Assembly (NCBI RefSeq): GCF_044784365.2
Contig: NZ_CP173065.2
Direction: 5' to 3' (one strand)
From: Cetobacterium_A somerae
Lineage (GTDB): Bacteria > Fusobacteriota > Fusobacteriia > Fusobacteriales > Fusobacteriaceae
Length of the DNA stretch: 64,000 bases
Shown: positions 33,741-43,488 of the stretch, one piece after another
How positions within the stretch are numbered: the first letter of the stretch is position 1
How the letters are laid out: each line of letters starts with the position of its first letter
The notes under the pieces: model-generated
Database searches by the model: none
What the model saw: the letters and a program-made list of their open reading frames with translations, nothing else
Told to the model about the DNA's origin: nothing
Translations under genes and position numbers: made by a program

Positions 33741-35705
33741 TTAGATATCTCCCTTCTCTTTTTTTAGTTCCTCTTCTAAAAGATCTAAAAGTCTATTAAA
33801 TTCTGTAGCAACAGCATTAAAAGCATCTTTTTTACTTAAGTCAACACCAGCTTTTTTTAGCTGATTCATAGGATGATCATTTCCACCAGATTTTAGAAGA
33901 GTAAGATACTCATTTTTTGCTTTCTCTCTTTCTTGAGGAGTATATTTTGTATTCGTTATTCTGTCATATAAATTTGCTGATGAAGCAAAACTAGTTGCAT
34001 ATTGATATACATAATATGGAGAGTTATAAAAATGAGGGATTCTTGCCCAAATAATCTTTTGTAATTCATCCATAGTTAATTCAGTTCCAAAGTAATCTTT
34101 AAATAAGTTTTCCATAATATTATTTAAAACTTCAGGAGTTATAGCACCACCATTTTCTACAATTTGGTGTGCTTGATACTCATAATCAGCAAATAGAGAT
34201 TGAATATAGTAAGTTCCAACAATTCCACCGATAGCTTGTTCAATAAGAGCTATTTTCTCTTTAGGATCAGTTGTATTTCTTAACATATTATCAAGTAGTA
34301 ATCTTTCATTAAATGTTGATGCAACTTCAGCAACAAAGATAGTGTAGCTACTAATTGGATATGGTTGATTTTTAGTAGATAACATAGAGTGCATAGTATG
34401 TCCAAGTTCGTGTGCTAAAGTGAAGACAGCATCCATTGTTCCGTTATAGTTAAGTAACATGTATGGATGTACATCGTATATATTTAAAGAGTATGCTCCA
34501 CTTCTTTTGTTAGGTGTTTCATATACATCTAACCACCCTTCACTTAGAGCTGTATTTAATCCATTATAATAATCTTCACCTAAAGGTTTAACAGATTCTA
34601 AAACTGTATTTTTAGCTTCCTCATATGTAAATTCTTTATTGTAATCTACAATATTTACAGAGTTATCATAATAGTGATAGTCAGATAAATTTAAAGCGTT
34701 CTTTCTTAAAGCTATATATCTTTTTAAAGGTGCCGTATTTTCTTTTGTAGATTCAATTAAAGATGTGTAAACATCTAAAGGAATATTTTTAGGATTTAAA
34801 GCTTTTTCTAAACTAGATTTATAATTTCTAGATTGAGCTGTGGCAAAATCTCTTTGTAAAATACTTTTATAAATTGAAGCATATGTATTTTTATTAATAT
34901 TAAAAGAGTTATAAAGAGCTTCAAAAACTTTTTTTCTATCTTCTTGATTTCTATTAGTTGAAATTACTTTAGAATAAACTCCATTAGTAACAGTAGTTTT
35001 ACTTCCATCAGATAATTCAACATCATTCCATTTAATATCTGAGGTAGATAATTCACTGTATATATCAGATGGAACACCTAAATATTGTCCAAAGTATGAT
35101 AATAATTTTTCTTTATCTGCAGATAAAACATGTTCTTGAAGTCTATAAATTTCCATTAAAGGGAATCTATTAGGTTCAAGAGTAGGATTTTCATTAATCC
35201 ACGTAACCATAGTTTCTTTAGGAATAGTTAATATTTCAGGTGTAATCCAAGATGAAGAGATAGAATAGTTAGCATATATGCTCTCAATTTCTTGAAGTTT
35301 AACAGAAGCAACTTCATTAGTTGAATCTAAGTCTCTTTGTAAGTATGGATATAGATAAATTTTGTCTAAAAGTCTTGATATTTTTTCTTCAAGATCTATA
35401 AATTCAACAAAAGTTTTTGGATTTTTAGAAATCTCTCCTTGATATTTAGGAATTTCTGCCATAAGTTCTTTAAGTTTTACTAAATCAGCTTCCCATTGAT
35501 TCCAATTTGGATAGATATCATTTAAATCCCATTTATATTGTTGTGCAATTTCATCTCTATTTTTTAGCATAGAAAAATCCTCCTTTTTTATTTCAGGTAA
35601 TGGTTTTATTAAAGTATTTTGAGACTGTGACGATTTTTTTTCATAAAAATATTTACCAGCAAAAGCTAGATTTGCCATAAGAATAAGAACTATAAATTTC
35701 TTCAT
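33741..35705 (-). CDS. pepF: Oligoendopeptidase F (M3B) with an N-terminal signal sequence
   Basis: The 654-residue zinc peptidase has the M3 motif AHELGHTMHSM with a downstream glutamate in VAEVASTFNERLL. The N-terminal oligopeptidase F domain and C-terminal catalytic domain are both complete. Unlike ordinary cytosolic PepF, it begins MKKFIVLILMANLAFA-GKY, a typical signal peptide with an AFA cleavage site and about 35 linker residues before the enzyme starts. It should cut oligopeptides outside the cytoplasm, perhaps signal peptide remains with SppA or imported food peptides. Confidence 0.92.
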   Translation of the reverse strand: MKKFIVLILMANLAFAGKYFYEKKSSQSQNTLIKPLPEIKKEDFSMLKNRDEIAQQYKWDLNDIYPNWNQWEADLVKLKELMAEIPKYQGEISKNPKTFVEFIDLEEKISRLLDKIYLYPYLQRDLDSTNEVASVKLQEIESIYANYSISSSWITPEILTIPKETMVTWINENPTLEPNRFPLMEIYRLQEHVLSADKEKLLSYFGQYLGVPSDIYSELSTSDIKWNDVELSDGSKTTVTNGVYSKVISTNRNQEDRKKVFEALYNSFNINKNTYASIYKSILQRDFATAQSRNYKSSLEKALNPKNIPLDVYTSLIESTKENTAPLKRYIALRKNALNLSDYHYYDNSVNIVDYNKEFTYEEAKNTVLESVKPLGEDYYNGLNTALSEGWLDVYETPNKRSGAYSLNIYDVHPYMLLNYNGTMDAVFTLAHELGHTMHSMLSTKNQPYPISSYTIFVAEVASTFNERLLLDNMLRNTTDPKEKIALIEQAIGGIVGTYYIQSLFADYEYQAHQIVENGGAITPEVLNNIMENLFKDYFGTELTMDELQKIIWARIPHFYNSPYYVYQYATSFASSANLYDRITNTKYTPQEREKAKNEYLTLLKSGGNDHPMNQLKKAGVDLSKKDAFNAVATEFNRLLDLLEEELKKEKGDI

Positions 35706-35756
35706 CTAATCCCCCTATATTCCTTTATTATATTTTATATATTACAACAAAAAATA

Positions 35757-35791
35757 AAAAATAGGAAGAAAAGCTTCAAACTTCTTCCTAT
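35757..35791 (-). terminator. Terminator after uraA
   Basis: On the minus strand ATAGGAAGAA and TTCTTCCTAT form a 10-bp stem followed by TTTTTATTTTT. Confidence 0.85.
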
Positions 35792-35808
35792 TTTAATAGA
35801 TTTTTTTA

Positions 35809-37041
35809 TTAACTATCTAGTTGATCTTTAGGTAATATTTTATTTAACAAAACTCCAATCAAAGCTGCAATAGCAAGACCAGATAAAGAAACTGTTTTCC
35901 AAATAATAATATTATCAATAGCAATTCCTAAAACAAATATAAGAGATGCAATTAAAAGGTTTCTAGAGTGAGAAAAGTCAATTTCAGCATCTATAACAGT
36001 TCTAACTCCAACAGAAGCAATCATACCGAATAGTATAATAGATATTCCACCCATAACTGGAGTTGGAATGGTTTGTAAAATAACTCCAAATTTTCCGATA
36101 AAGCTTAGAACAATTGCGTAGCAAGCTGCAATTCTTAAAATAGCAGGATCATAAACTTTAGTGACAGCAAGAACACCAGTATTTTCTCCATAAGTTGTAT
36201 TTGCAGGTCCACCTAAGAATCCAGCAGCAACAGTAGCAACTCCATCTCCTAATAATGTTCTTGAAATACCTGGATTTTTAAAGAAATCTTTACCAACAAC
36301 AGCTCCATTTGTTGTAATATCTCCAATGTGCTCGATAAAAACAACTAATGCAATAGGTGCAATTGCTAAAATAGCTGTTGCAGAAAATTTAGGTAAAGTT
36401 AGTAAATCTTTTAATGCATCACCAGAAAAACCAATCCAATTTGCAGCAGCGATAGGTGCAAAATCTACTAATCCTAAGAAAATAGAAACTATATATCCAA
36501 GAATAACAGATATTAAGATTGGAACTAATCTAAAAAATGACTTTTCTAAGATTGAAATAGTTATCATAGAAATTACAACTATAAGAGCAACAATAAGACT
36601 TTTTAAGTCAAAGTGTCCGTTTGAATATCCTGCCATAGAAAGAGCTACTGGACTTAATCTTAATCCAATAACCATTATAATAGGTCCAACAACAACAGGT
36701 GGAAAGAACGATTTAATTTTCTCAACACCAAAAACTTTAATCATCCAAGACATAAAAATATAAACGAAACCAGCAGAGATAACTCCACCTTTAATAGCAG
36801 CAATTCCCTCTTCTTTTAAAACAAGAGCTAAGGCTCCAATAAAAGCGAATGATGACCCTAAAAAAACAGGAACAATTCCTTTTGTACAAAGATGAAAAAG
36901 CAGTGTTCCTATACCTGCTGAAAGTAAAGCTACTGATGGATTTAAACCAGTTAGAAATGGAACTAGAACAGTAGCTCCAAACATAGCTAGTACGTGTTGA
37001 ATTCCAAGTAAAAGTTTACTTTTTGTTGATAAATTAGTCAT
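35809..37041 (-). CDS. uraA: Uracil permease (NCS2 family)
   Basis: The 410-residue membrane protein has the nucleobase transporter pattern: LGIQHVLAMFGATVLVPFLTG at the start, GSSFAFIGAL, the conserved IEHIGDITTNG helix and GGPANTTYGENTG. It imports uracil with H+. It is not within the pyr operon and has its own likely promoter; no attenuator like that of pyrB is seen before it. GGGAGGA precedes ATG. Confidence 0.93.
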   Translation of the reverse strand: MTNLSTKSKLLLGIQHVLAMFGATVLVPFLTGLNPSVALLSAGIGTLLFHLCTKGIVPVFLGSSFAFIGALALVLKEEGIAAIKGGVISAGFVYIFMSWMIKVFGVEKIKSFFPPVVVGPIIMVIGLRLSPVALSMAGYSNGHFDLKSLIVALIVVISMITISILEKSFFRLVPILISVILGYIVSIFLGLVDFAPIAAANWIGFSGDALKDLLTLPKFSATAILAIAPIALVVFIEHIGDITTNGAVVGKDFFKNPGISRTLLGDGVATVAAGFLGGPANTTYGENTGVLAVTKVYDPAILRIAACYAIVLSFIGKFGVILQTIPTPVMGGISIILFGMIASVGVRTVIDAEIDFSHSRNLLIASLIFVLGIAIDNIIIWKTVSLSGLAIAALIGVLLNKILPKDQLDS

Positions 37042-37077
37042 TATTAAAATCCTCCCTAAAATTTTATACTATCAAAT

Positions 37078-37106
37078 AGCCTACATTATTTTAAGAGTAT
37101 TGTCAA
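37078..37106 (-). promoter_or_regulatory. uraA: Possible uraA promoter
   Basis: On the minus strand TTGACA (37101-37106) and TAGGCT (37078-37083) are 17 bp apart. The -10 box is weak; the -35 overlaps the thiN stop codon. Confidence 0.4.
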
Positions 37107-37732
37107 TCTAAACTTAATGCACCAAGAAGTTTACCAGAACTAAAAGATATAAAAGCTTCTTCAGAAGTAATAATATTGCTTAAACAGGTAGAATCTCCTC
37201 TTTTTAAAGTATGATTTTTAAGAGGATAAAAAAAACCTTCTAAAGTAAGATTTTCAATAGTATCTGAAAAAGGAATAAAAGATATTCTTTTATTTAAATT
37301 ATTTTTTAAAATGAAGTTAGATGTTACTAAAAAAAGCTTTTCGGATCTATCTATAAAGATAATATTTTTGTATTTAAAAATAAGGTTTATATTAGTTAGC
37401 ATATGATCTATTCTACCACCTAATCCACCAATAATATAGATTTCATCATAATTTAAAGAGGTTACGTATGATATTAAAAGTTCACCATCTGTAAAATCTT
37501 TGTCCTTATTAAATTTTTTTATAGTAACATTATTAGATTTTAATAAATCTAGAGATATTTGGTCTAAAGAATCAAAATCTCCCCAGACTTCTTTAGGAAT
37601 ATAGTTTAATTCAAGTGCTTTTTTAGCACCACCATCAGCACAAAAAAGGTGCTCAGTATTAATATTTAGATTACTATAAAAATCTTTACAATCGGGAAAA
37701 TCTCCATTTAAAAATATAAAAGCTTTAGTCAT
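37103..37732 (-). CDS. thiN: Thiamine pyrophosphokinase
   Basis: About 209 residues. The TPK motifs FCADGGAKKAL, VWGDFDSLD, KDKDFTDGELL and GGLGGRIDHML are intact. It pyrophosphorylates thiamine to make TPP. Several in-frame starts (TTG 37738, ATG 37735, ATG 37732) overlap the end of the nuclease gene; no separate RBS is seen, so coupling is likely and the exact start is uncertain. Confidence 0.92.
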   Translation of the reverse strand: MTKAFIFLNGDFPDCKDFYSNLNINTEHLFCADGGAKKALELNYIPKEVWGDFDSLDQISLDLLKSNNVTIKKFNKDKDFTDGELLISYVTSLNYDEIYIIGGLGGRIDHMLTNINLIFKYKNIIFIDRSEKLFLVTSNFILKNNLNKRISFIPFSDTIENLTLEGFFYPLKNHTLKRGDSTCLSNIITSEEAFISFSSGKLLGALSLD

Positions 37733-38561
37733 CATCAATTTCTGTATCTACAACAATAAAAATTGGTAGATGATCAGAAACCTCCTTTCTTGTTTTAATA
37801 AAATCTCCTCTAGTAATATCGAGTGCTCCACTTTGACCTTTAAATTCTTGAGTATATTTTTTTGAAATAAAAATATTATCGTAAGAGTTCGCAAACCCTT
37901 TAGTTCCAACAGTTGTTTTTATTGATGGATCTAAAGTGTAAATAATATCATCACTATGATTAAAAATATCCTCAAAAGCTGAATCATTAGCAGGCAAATT
38001 AAAGTCTCCTCCAATTAAAATATCATTTTCATTAGGATCTAAACTTTGAAAATAATTGTAAACATTAATGAGTTTTTTTGCTTCAAATTGTCTTTGAGAT
38101 ATTTTTTTTCCATATATAGAATGTATTAAAACATAGGTGAAGTCAAAATTATTAATTTTAAATGTGGCTCCATATGGTTCACGAATAAAATCATCATTCT
38201 CATCAGGATAAAAACCTTCGCTTTTAATAAAATTGACCTTATTTTTTTTATATAAAAAAGCATAATACTCTTTGTATTCATCAGTACCAACAGGGTAAGG
38301 AGAAATTTCATATCCCCATTTTGAATTACTTATTTTTTCAACTTCAGATAAAAGTTTAAAGAGTCCTTTTTTATTCATAACTTCTACCAAACCAACAATG
38401 TCAAAAGGTTCGATGGATTTTGCTAAATGTTCATAGTCTTTGGTTCCTTTTCCTAGTCTAAGAGTATTAAAACTGCCGATATAAGCTTTATTTTCAGGTT
38501 CTGTTGAAAAAGAAAAGGAAAAAATAGAGAGCAATAGAACAAGAATCAACTTAAAAAACAT
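37725..38561 (-). CDS. Exported endonuclease/exonuclease/phosphatase family protein (DNase I-like)
   Basis: A 278-residue protein starting with a signal peptide (FKLILVLLLSIFSFSFS, cleavage about residue 19). The metallo-phosphodiesterase fold is shown by GSFNTLRLG, VGLVEVM (catalytic Glu), GGDFNLPAND and the C-terminal SDHLPIF histidine. It probably acts in the periplasm or outside the cell on nucleic acid; a phosphatase or sphingomyelinase-like activity is possible. ATG 38561 is chosen, 6 bases after GAGGTGATTT; the GTG 9 bases earlier is part of that site. Confidence 0.85.
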   Translation of the reverse strand: MFFKLILVLLLSIFSFSFSTEPENKAYIGSFNTLRLGKGTKDYEHLAKSIEPFDIVGLVEVMNKKGLFKLLSEVEKISNSKWGYEISPYPVGTDEYKEYYAFLYKKNKVNFIKSEGFYPDENDDFIREPYGATFKINNFDFTYVLIHSIYGKKISQRQFEAKKLINVYNYFQSLDPNENDILIGGDFNLPANDSAFEDIFNHSDDIIYTLDPSIKTTVGTKGFANSYDNIFISKKYTQEFKGQSGALDITRGDFIKTRKEVSDHLPIFIVVDTEIDDD

Positions 38562-38571
38562 ATAAATCACC

Positions 38572-38599
38572 TCAAAAAAAATACCCTAAAAAGGGTATT
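38572..38599 (-). terminator. Terminator after gmhA
   Basis: On the minus strand AATACCCT and AGGGTATT form an 8-bp stem followed by a T run. Confidence 0.85.
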
Positions 38600-38600
38600 T

Positions 38601-39176
38601 TTAATAATTTTCAGGGAACATTATTTTTTCTACACCTTCAATGATAATATGTAGTATCATCATGTGTATCTCTTGAATTCTGTCAGAAGTATTTCCAGGG
38701 ATGATAAATTCATAATCACACATTCCTTTAAGTTTTCCTCCATCTTTACCAAGAAGTACACAAGTTTTAAGTCCCATTTTTTTAGCTGTTTCAACAGCTT
38801 TTATAACATTTGCAGAGTTTCCACTTGTAGAGATACCGATAAACATATCGCCTTCTTTACCATAAGCTTCTACCCCTCTAGAAAAGATATAATCAAAGCC
38901 ATAATCATTTCCAACACAAGTTATATGTGATGAATCAGATAAAGATATAGCAGGTAGAGCTCTTCTATCTTTTCTAAATCTTCCAGTAAATTCTTCTGCA
39001 AAATGAAGTGCATCACAGTTACTACCACCATTTCCGCAGATTAGAACTTTATTTCCCAATTGGAATATATTAGCTAAATCTTTTGCTACTTTTTCTGTTT
39101 CTTTTTTTTCTGCTTCTTCTTTTATAAAATTTTCTAAAAGAGAAGCTGTTATTTTATACGAATCTAATAAATTCAT
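38601..39176 (-). CDS. gmhA: Sedoheptulose-7-phosphate isomerase (phosphoheptose isomerase)
   Basis: The 191-residue SIS-fold enzyme makes heptose 7-phosphate, the first step toward ADP-heptose of the LPS inner core. GNGGSNCDALHFAEEFTGRF, TSGNSANVIKA and the C-terminal catalytic EIHMMILHIIIE are visible. It shows that the organism makes a heptose-containing envelope. It lies 23 bases after lysR. Confidence 0.93.
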   Translation of the reverse strand: MNLLDSYKITASLLENFIKEEAEKKETEKVAKDLANIFQLGNKVLICGNGGSNCDALHFAEEFTGRFRKDRRALPAISLSDSSHITCVGNDYGFDYIFSRGVEAYGKEGDMFIGISTSGNSANVIKAVETAKKMGLKTCVLLGKDGGKLKGMCDYEFIIPGNTSDRIQEIHMMILHIIIEGVEKIMFPENY

Positions 39177-39199
39177 ATTAGCCTCCTAAATTACAAAAA

Positions 39200-40066
39200 T
39201 TAAAGTTTAAAATTTTTAACAAAATTAATAAATTTAATAATATGTGCAAGATTTTTCTTATCTTTAGTTATAACAATTTGATAAGAGTCTGTAACCTCAT
39301 CAATAGTTCTAATAACTTTAAATTCATCACTTTGTATCTCTTTATATACAGCATAGTAAGGAAGGATAACGTTACCAATTCCCTCTTTAACCATTCCTTT
39401 AATAACACCTAAGTTACCAAGTACAGGTATTTTTGTATTGAAACAAATATGATTTTTATCTTCTAAATGACTGATAGCTTTATCATTATTGTAGATATTT
39501 TTTCTAGAGATTAATGGTTCTTTAGAAACAGTTTCTAATTTTTGTGTATTTTTTGTACCAACAAGAATATATGGAACAGAACCTACAGTAATAACTTCTA
39601 AGTTAGGATCAGTTATATGCTCTTCATCTATTAGAAGTATATCTAGTTCACCTTCTTTTAGCAGTTTTAAAAGCCAAGCTTTAGTAGAAATAGTAATATC
39701 ATATTCAATTTCATCATGTAAAGAGATAAAATCTTTCATTAAAAGAGGAAGTAAAGGTTCACCAATAACAGATGTAGCTCCAATAGATATTTTAGCTTTA
39801 TCTAAATTGATAATTCTTTCCATCTCTTTTTCAGCTCTTTTAACTTTTTCAAAAATTTCTTCTGCCATTTTAAAAAGAGCTTCCCCAGTGTAAGTTAATT
39901 TTATTTTCTTAGAGCTTCTATCAAAAAGTTTAGAATTTAAAATCTCCTCAAATTTTTTTACTTGTATCGAAACCGCCGATTGATTTATGTATAATTTATT
40001 AGCTGCTTTAGTAAAACTTTTTTCTTTAGCTACCTCATAAAATATTCTTAAATAATGTAAATCCAA
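39200..40066 (-). CDS. LysR family transcriptional regulator
   Basis: A 288-residue regulator with an N-terminal winged HTH (MDLHYLRIFYEVAKEKSFTKAANKLYINQSAVSIQVKK split by positions 1-39) and a periplasmic-binding-like effector domain. The target is unknown; a downstream gmhA is in the same direction, and no divergent gene is present. I start at TTG 40066, 4 bases after GGGAGTGAT, which gives the usual LysR N-terminus; the earlier TTG at 40081 precedes that site. Confidence 0.9.
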   Translation of the reverse strand: MDLHYLRIFYEVAKEKSFTKAANKLYINQSAVSIQVKKFEEILNSKLFDRSSKKIKLTYTGEALFKMAEEIFEKVKRAEKEMERIINLDKAKISIGATSVIGEPLLPLLMKDFISLHDEIEYDITISTKAWLLKLLKEGELDILLIDEEHITDPNLEVITVGSVPYILVGTKNTQKLETVSKEPLISRKNIYNNDKAISHLEDKNHICFNTKIPVLGNLGVIKGMVKEGIGNVILPYYAVYKEIQSDEFKVIRTIDEVTDSYQIVITKDKKNLAHIIKFINFVKNFKL

Positions 40067-40148
40067 TTGTATCACTCCCAACTATTATTATTATGTATAG
40101 TTACCATTCTATTTTAGCATAATTTTAACATAATGAATACAATTTATT

Positions 40149-40182
40149 TAAAAAAAGTAGTAGGAAGTAAATTCCTACTACT
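40149..40182 (-). terminator. Terminator after valS
   Basis: On the minus strand AGTAGTAGGAA and TTCCTACTACT form an 11-bp stem followed by seven T. It closes the long tig-to-valS run. Confidence 0.92.
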
Positions 40183-40205
40183 TAAAAAGCTTTAAAGTGA
40201 TACTA

Positions 40206-42866
40206 TTATTGGAAATTTTTTAAGTTTTCCATTAGTTTATCATACTTATCTTGGAACTCTTCTTGGATTCTTTTTTCTCTATCTAAGATATGAGCTGGAG
40301 CTTTAGATGTAAATCTTTCATCAGAAAGTTTAGCATTAACTTTATCTAAATCTTTTTTAACTTTTTCAAGCTGCTCATTAATCTTTTTGATTTCTGTTTC
40401 AACATCTAGAAGACCAGTTAAAATCATGAATACTTCAGAATTTCCATTTACTCTGAATCCACTTTGTTCAGGAGTAGTAAGGTCAGTTCCTACAGTTAAT
40501 TCTTCAATTTTAGCAAGTTTAGTTATAAATAACTCATTAGCTTTTAATGTTTCTAATTCTGTAGGATTAGAAGTTCTAATAACAACTTTTGCTTCTTTAG
40601 CTGGAGAGATTCCTCTTTCTGCTCTAATATTTCTTAATGATGAAATAAGACCTTGAATATATTCAAAAGCTTTTTCTTTATCATCGCTTACAAGAGAATC
40701 ATTACAAACTGGATAATCAGCAAGCATGATAGTTTCTCCGTTTACTTTTATTTTTTGCCAAATCTCTTCAGTGATAAATGGCATAAATGGATGTAAAAGT
40801 TTTAATCCAGCTTCTAAAACTGTCCATAGAACATATTGAGCAGTTTGTCTAGATTTTACTCCTGATTCCTCTTTATTATATAATCTAACTTTAGCTAATT
40901 CAACATACCAGTCACAGAAGTCTCCTCTTAAGAACTCATAGATTGATTTAGCAGCTTCATCTAATTGGAATTTTTCTAATTTATCAGCAACATCTTTAGA
41001 AGTTTTATTTAATTTAGAGAAAATCCACTCATCAACTAATTCAAGTTGAACATTCGATTTATCAAATGTTTTTATATCGAAATCTTCAAGGTTCATAAGA
41101 ACAAATCTTGAAACGTTCCAGATTTTATTAGCAAAGTTTCTACCCATCTCTATTAATTTTTCAGAGAAATGAACATCTTGACCTTGAGAAGTATTGTAAA
41201 TCATTGTAAATCTAATAGCATCAGCACCGTATTCTCCAATTAAATTTAATGGATCTGGTGAGTTACCTAATGATTTAGACATTTTTCTACCAACTTCATC
41301 TCTAACTATTCCATGTAGGTAAACATTTTCAAATGGAATATCATCCATAGTATACATACCAAACATTACCATTCTAGCAACCCAGAAGAATAAAATATCG
41401 GCACCAGTTACTAGTGTAGAAGTAGGATAGAATTTTTCTAATTCAACTGTTTTTTCCGGCCAACCTAAAGTTGAGAATGGCCATAAAGCAGATGAGAACC
41501 ATGTATCTAAAACATCTGTTTCTTGAGTTAATTCAACATCTTTACCATAGTGAGCTTTAGCTTGAGCAAATGCATCTTCTTCTGTTTTAGCAACAAAAAT
41601 ATGCATATCAGGTCCATACCAAGCAGGTATTCTATGTCCCCACCAGATTTGTCTAGAGATACACCAATCTCTGATATTCTCTAGCCAGTTATAGTAAACT
41701 TTTTCCCATCTTTTAGGCATAAGTTTAACTTTTCCATTTCTAACAACTTCTAAAGCTTTTTCTGCTAGAGGTTCCATTTTAACAAACCATTGTTTTGAAA
41801 CTCTTGGTTCAACAACAGTATTACATCTATAGCATCCTCCAACATTGTGCGAATGAGCTTCGATTTTAACAAGTAATCCTTGCTCTTCTAAGTCCGAAAC
41901 AATTTTCTTTCTAGCATCAAATCTATCCATTCCAGCATATGCAGGGTAGTCGTTAACAACTTTTCCATCAGGAGTCATCATATTAATAATAGGTAGATTG
42001 AATTTTTGTCCTAAAGCAAAGTCGTTAGGATCGTGAGCAGGAGTTATTTTAAGTGCTCCAGTTCCAAATTCCATATCAACATATTCGTCAGCGATAACAG
42101 GAATCTCTCTTCCAACAAGAGGTAAAACTACATTTTTACCAACAAGATGAGAATATCTTTCATCATTTGGATTAACTGCAATAGCTACGTCAGCAAGCAT
42201 AGTTTCAGGTCTTGTAGTAGCTATAATTAAAAATTCATCAGAATCTTTAACAGGATATTTAATATTCCATAGTGAACCAGCCTTTTCCTCGTGATCAACT
42301 TCATCATCAGCTAGTGCAGTACCACATCTAGGACACCAGTTAACCATGTATTCACCTTGATATATTAATCCATCATTGAAAAGTTTAATAAAAATATCTT
42401 TAACAGATTCAGAAAGACCTTGATCCATTGTGAATCTTTCTCTTTTCCAATCTAAAGAAGCTCCTATTTTTCTAAGTTGAGTTGTAATAACACTACCATA
42501 CTGCTCTTTCCATTCCCAAACTTGTTTAATAAACTCTTCTCTACCTAAGTCCTCTTTAGTTAAACCTTCGTCAGCTAATTTTCTTTCAACTTTATTTTGA
42601 GTTGCAATACCAGCATGGTCAGTTCCAGGCATCCAAAGAGTATTATATCCGCTCATTCTTTTATATCTAACAAGTACATCTTGAATACTGTTATTAAGAA
42701 TATGTCCCATATGTAATATACCAGTTACATTTGGAGGTGGAATAACTATAGAGTAGTTTGGCTTACTATCATCTAAAGTTGCAGCAAAAAAATTTGATTC
42801 CTCCCAATATTTATACCATTTTCCCTCTATTTCATTAGGGGAATAAGTAGTTGCTAATTCGTTCAT
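40206..42866 (-). CDS. valS: Valyl-tRNA synthetase
   Basis: The 886-residue class I synthetase has PPNVTGILHMGHIL (HIGH), the editing domain (TTRPETMLADVA, GTGALKITPAHDPND), GRKMSKSLGN and a C-terminal coiled-coil arm (residues ~820-886). AGGAGG precedes ATG. It is the last gene of the minus-strand run; no T-box leader exists because engB ends 11 bases upstream. Confidence 0.97.
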   Translation of the reverse strand: MNELATTYSPNEIEGKWYKYWEESNFFAATLDDSKPNYSIVIPPPNVTGILHMGHILNNSIQDVLVRYKRMSGYNTLWMPGTDHAGIATQNKVERKLADEGLTKEDLGREEFIKQVWEWKEQYGSVITTQLRKIGASLDWKRERFTMDQGLSESVKDIFIKLFNDGLIYQGEYMVNWCPRCGTALADDEVDHEEKAGSLWNIKYPVKDSDEFLIIATTRPETMLADVAIAVNPNDERYSHLVGKNVVLPLVGREIPVIADEYVDMEFGTGALKITPAHDPNDFALGQKFNLPIINMMTPDGKVVNDYPAYAGMDRFDARKKIVSDLEEQGLLVKIEAHSHNVGGCYRCNTVVEPRVSKQWFVKMEPLAEKALEVVRNGKVKLMPKRWEKVYYNWLENIRDWCISRQIWWGHRIPAWYGPDMHIFVAKTEEDAFAQAKAHYGKDVELTQETDVLDTWFSSALWPFSTLGWPEKTVELEKFYPTSTLVTGADILFFWVARMVMFGMYTMDDIPFENVYLHGIVRDEVGRKMSKSLGNSPDPLNLIGEYGADAIRFTMIYNTSQGQDVHFSEKLIEMGRNFANKIWNVSRFVLMNLEDFDIKTFDKSNVQLELVDEWIFSKLNKTSKDVADKLEKFQLDEAAKSIYEFLRGDFCDWYVELAKVRLYNKEESGVKSRQTAQYVLWTVLEAGLKLLHPFMPFITEEIWQKIKVNGETIMLADYPVCNDSLVSDDKEKAFEYIQGLISSLRNIRAERGISPAKEAKVVIRTSNPTELETLKANELFITKLAKIEELTVGTDLTTPEQSGFRVNGNSEVFMILTGLLDVETEIKKINEQLEKVKKDLDKVNAKLSDERFTSKAPAHILDREKRIQEEFQDKYDKLMENLKNFQ

Positions 42867-42877
42867 TTTAAATCCTC

Positions 42878-43471
42878 CTATTCAATTTCTCCCTCTAAAC
42901 AACTTTCAATATAATTTAAAATTTGTTCTTTTCCGTTATTATTTAATGATGAGTGGAAGAAGACGTCATCATTATGGAAATCAATTTTTGTTCTAATATC
43001 TTTTAAAGCTTTAAATTTTTCATTATTAGAAACCTTATCCATTTTTGTAAAAATTATTTTAAATGGAGTTCCATAATGATCTAACCAATTAAGCATTTCA
43101 AGATCTTCACCACTAGGGATTCTTCTTATATCTAATAGAACAAAAACAAGTTTTTTTCTAGGACTAGCAAGGTATCTCTCCATAGTTAATCCCCATTCTT
43201 TTTTCATCTCTTTAGGAACCTTAGCAAAACCATATCCAGGCAAATCAACAAAGAAAAATTCTTTGTTGATTAGAAAATAGTTAATTAACTGAGTTCTTCC
43301 TGGAGTTTTACTAGTTTTAGCTAATTTATTTCTTCCTGTAATACTATTTATAAGAGATGATTTTCCAACATTAGATCTTCCAACAAAAGCAAATTCAATA
43401 TGATTTAACTCTTCAGGATAATCTTTTTCAAATACAGCTGATTTAGTAAAATCTGCTTGTTTTATATTCAT
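42878..43471 (-). CDS. engB: Ribosome biogenesis GTPase EngB/YsxC
   Basis: About 197 residues. The G motifs are GRSNVGKSSLIN, DLPGYGFAKV and TKMDK, with KTSKTPGRTQ as the switch region. It assists 50S assembly. ATG 43471 is chosen after AAGAGGTAACAC; a longer frame begins at 43489 inside the lon stop region. The lon-engB order is common in many bacteria. Confidence 0.95.
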   Translation of the reverse strand: MNIKQADFTKSAVFEKDYPEELNHIEFAFVGRSNVGKSSLINSITGRNKLAKTSKTPGRTQLINYFLINKEFFFVDLPGYGFAKVPKEMKKEWGLTMERYLASPRKKLVFVLLDIRRIPSGEDLEMLNWLDHYGTPFKIIFTKMDKVSNNEKFKALKDIRTKIDFHNDDVFFHSSLNNNGKEQILNYIESCLEGEIE

Positions 43472-43488
43472 TGTGTTACCTCTTTTCA

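Noticed and set aside
36326..36763. 145-codon frame opposite uraA
   Set aside because: It is the complement of a well-conserved permease gene, without an RBS or recognisable motif.
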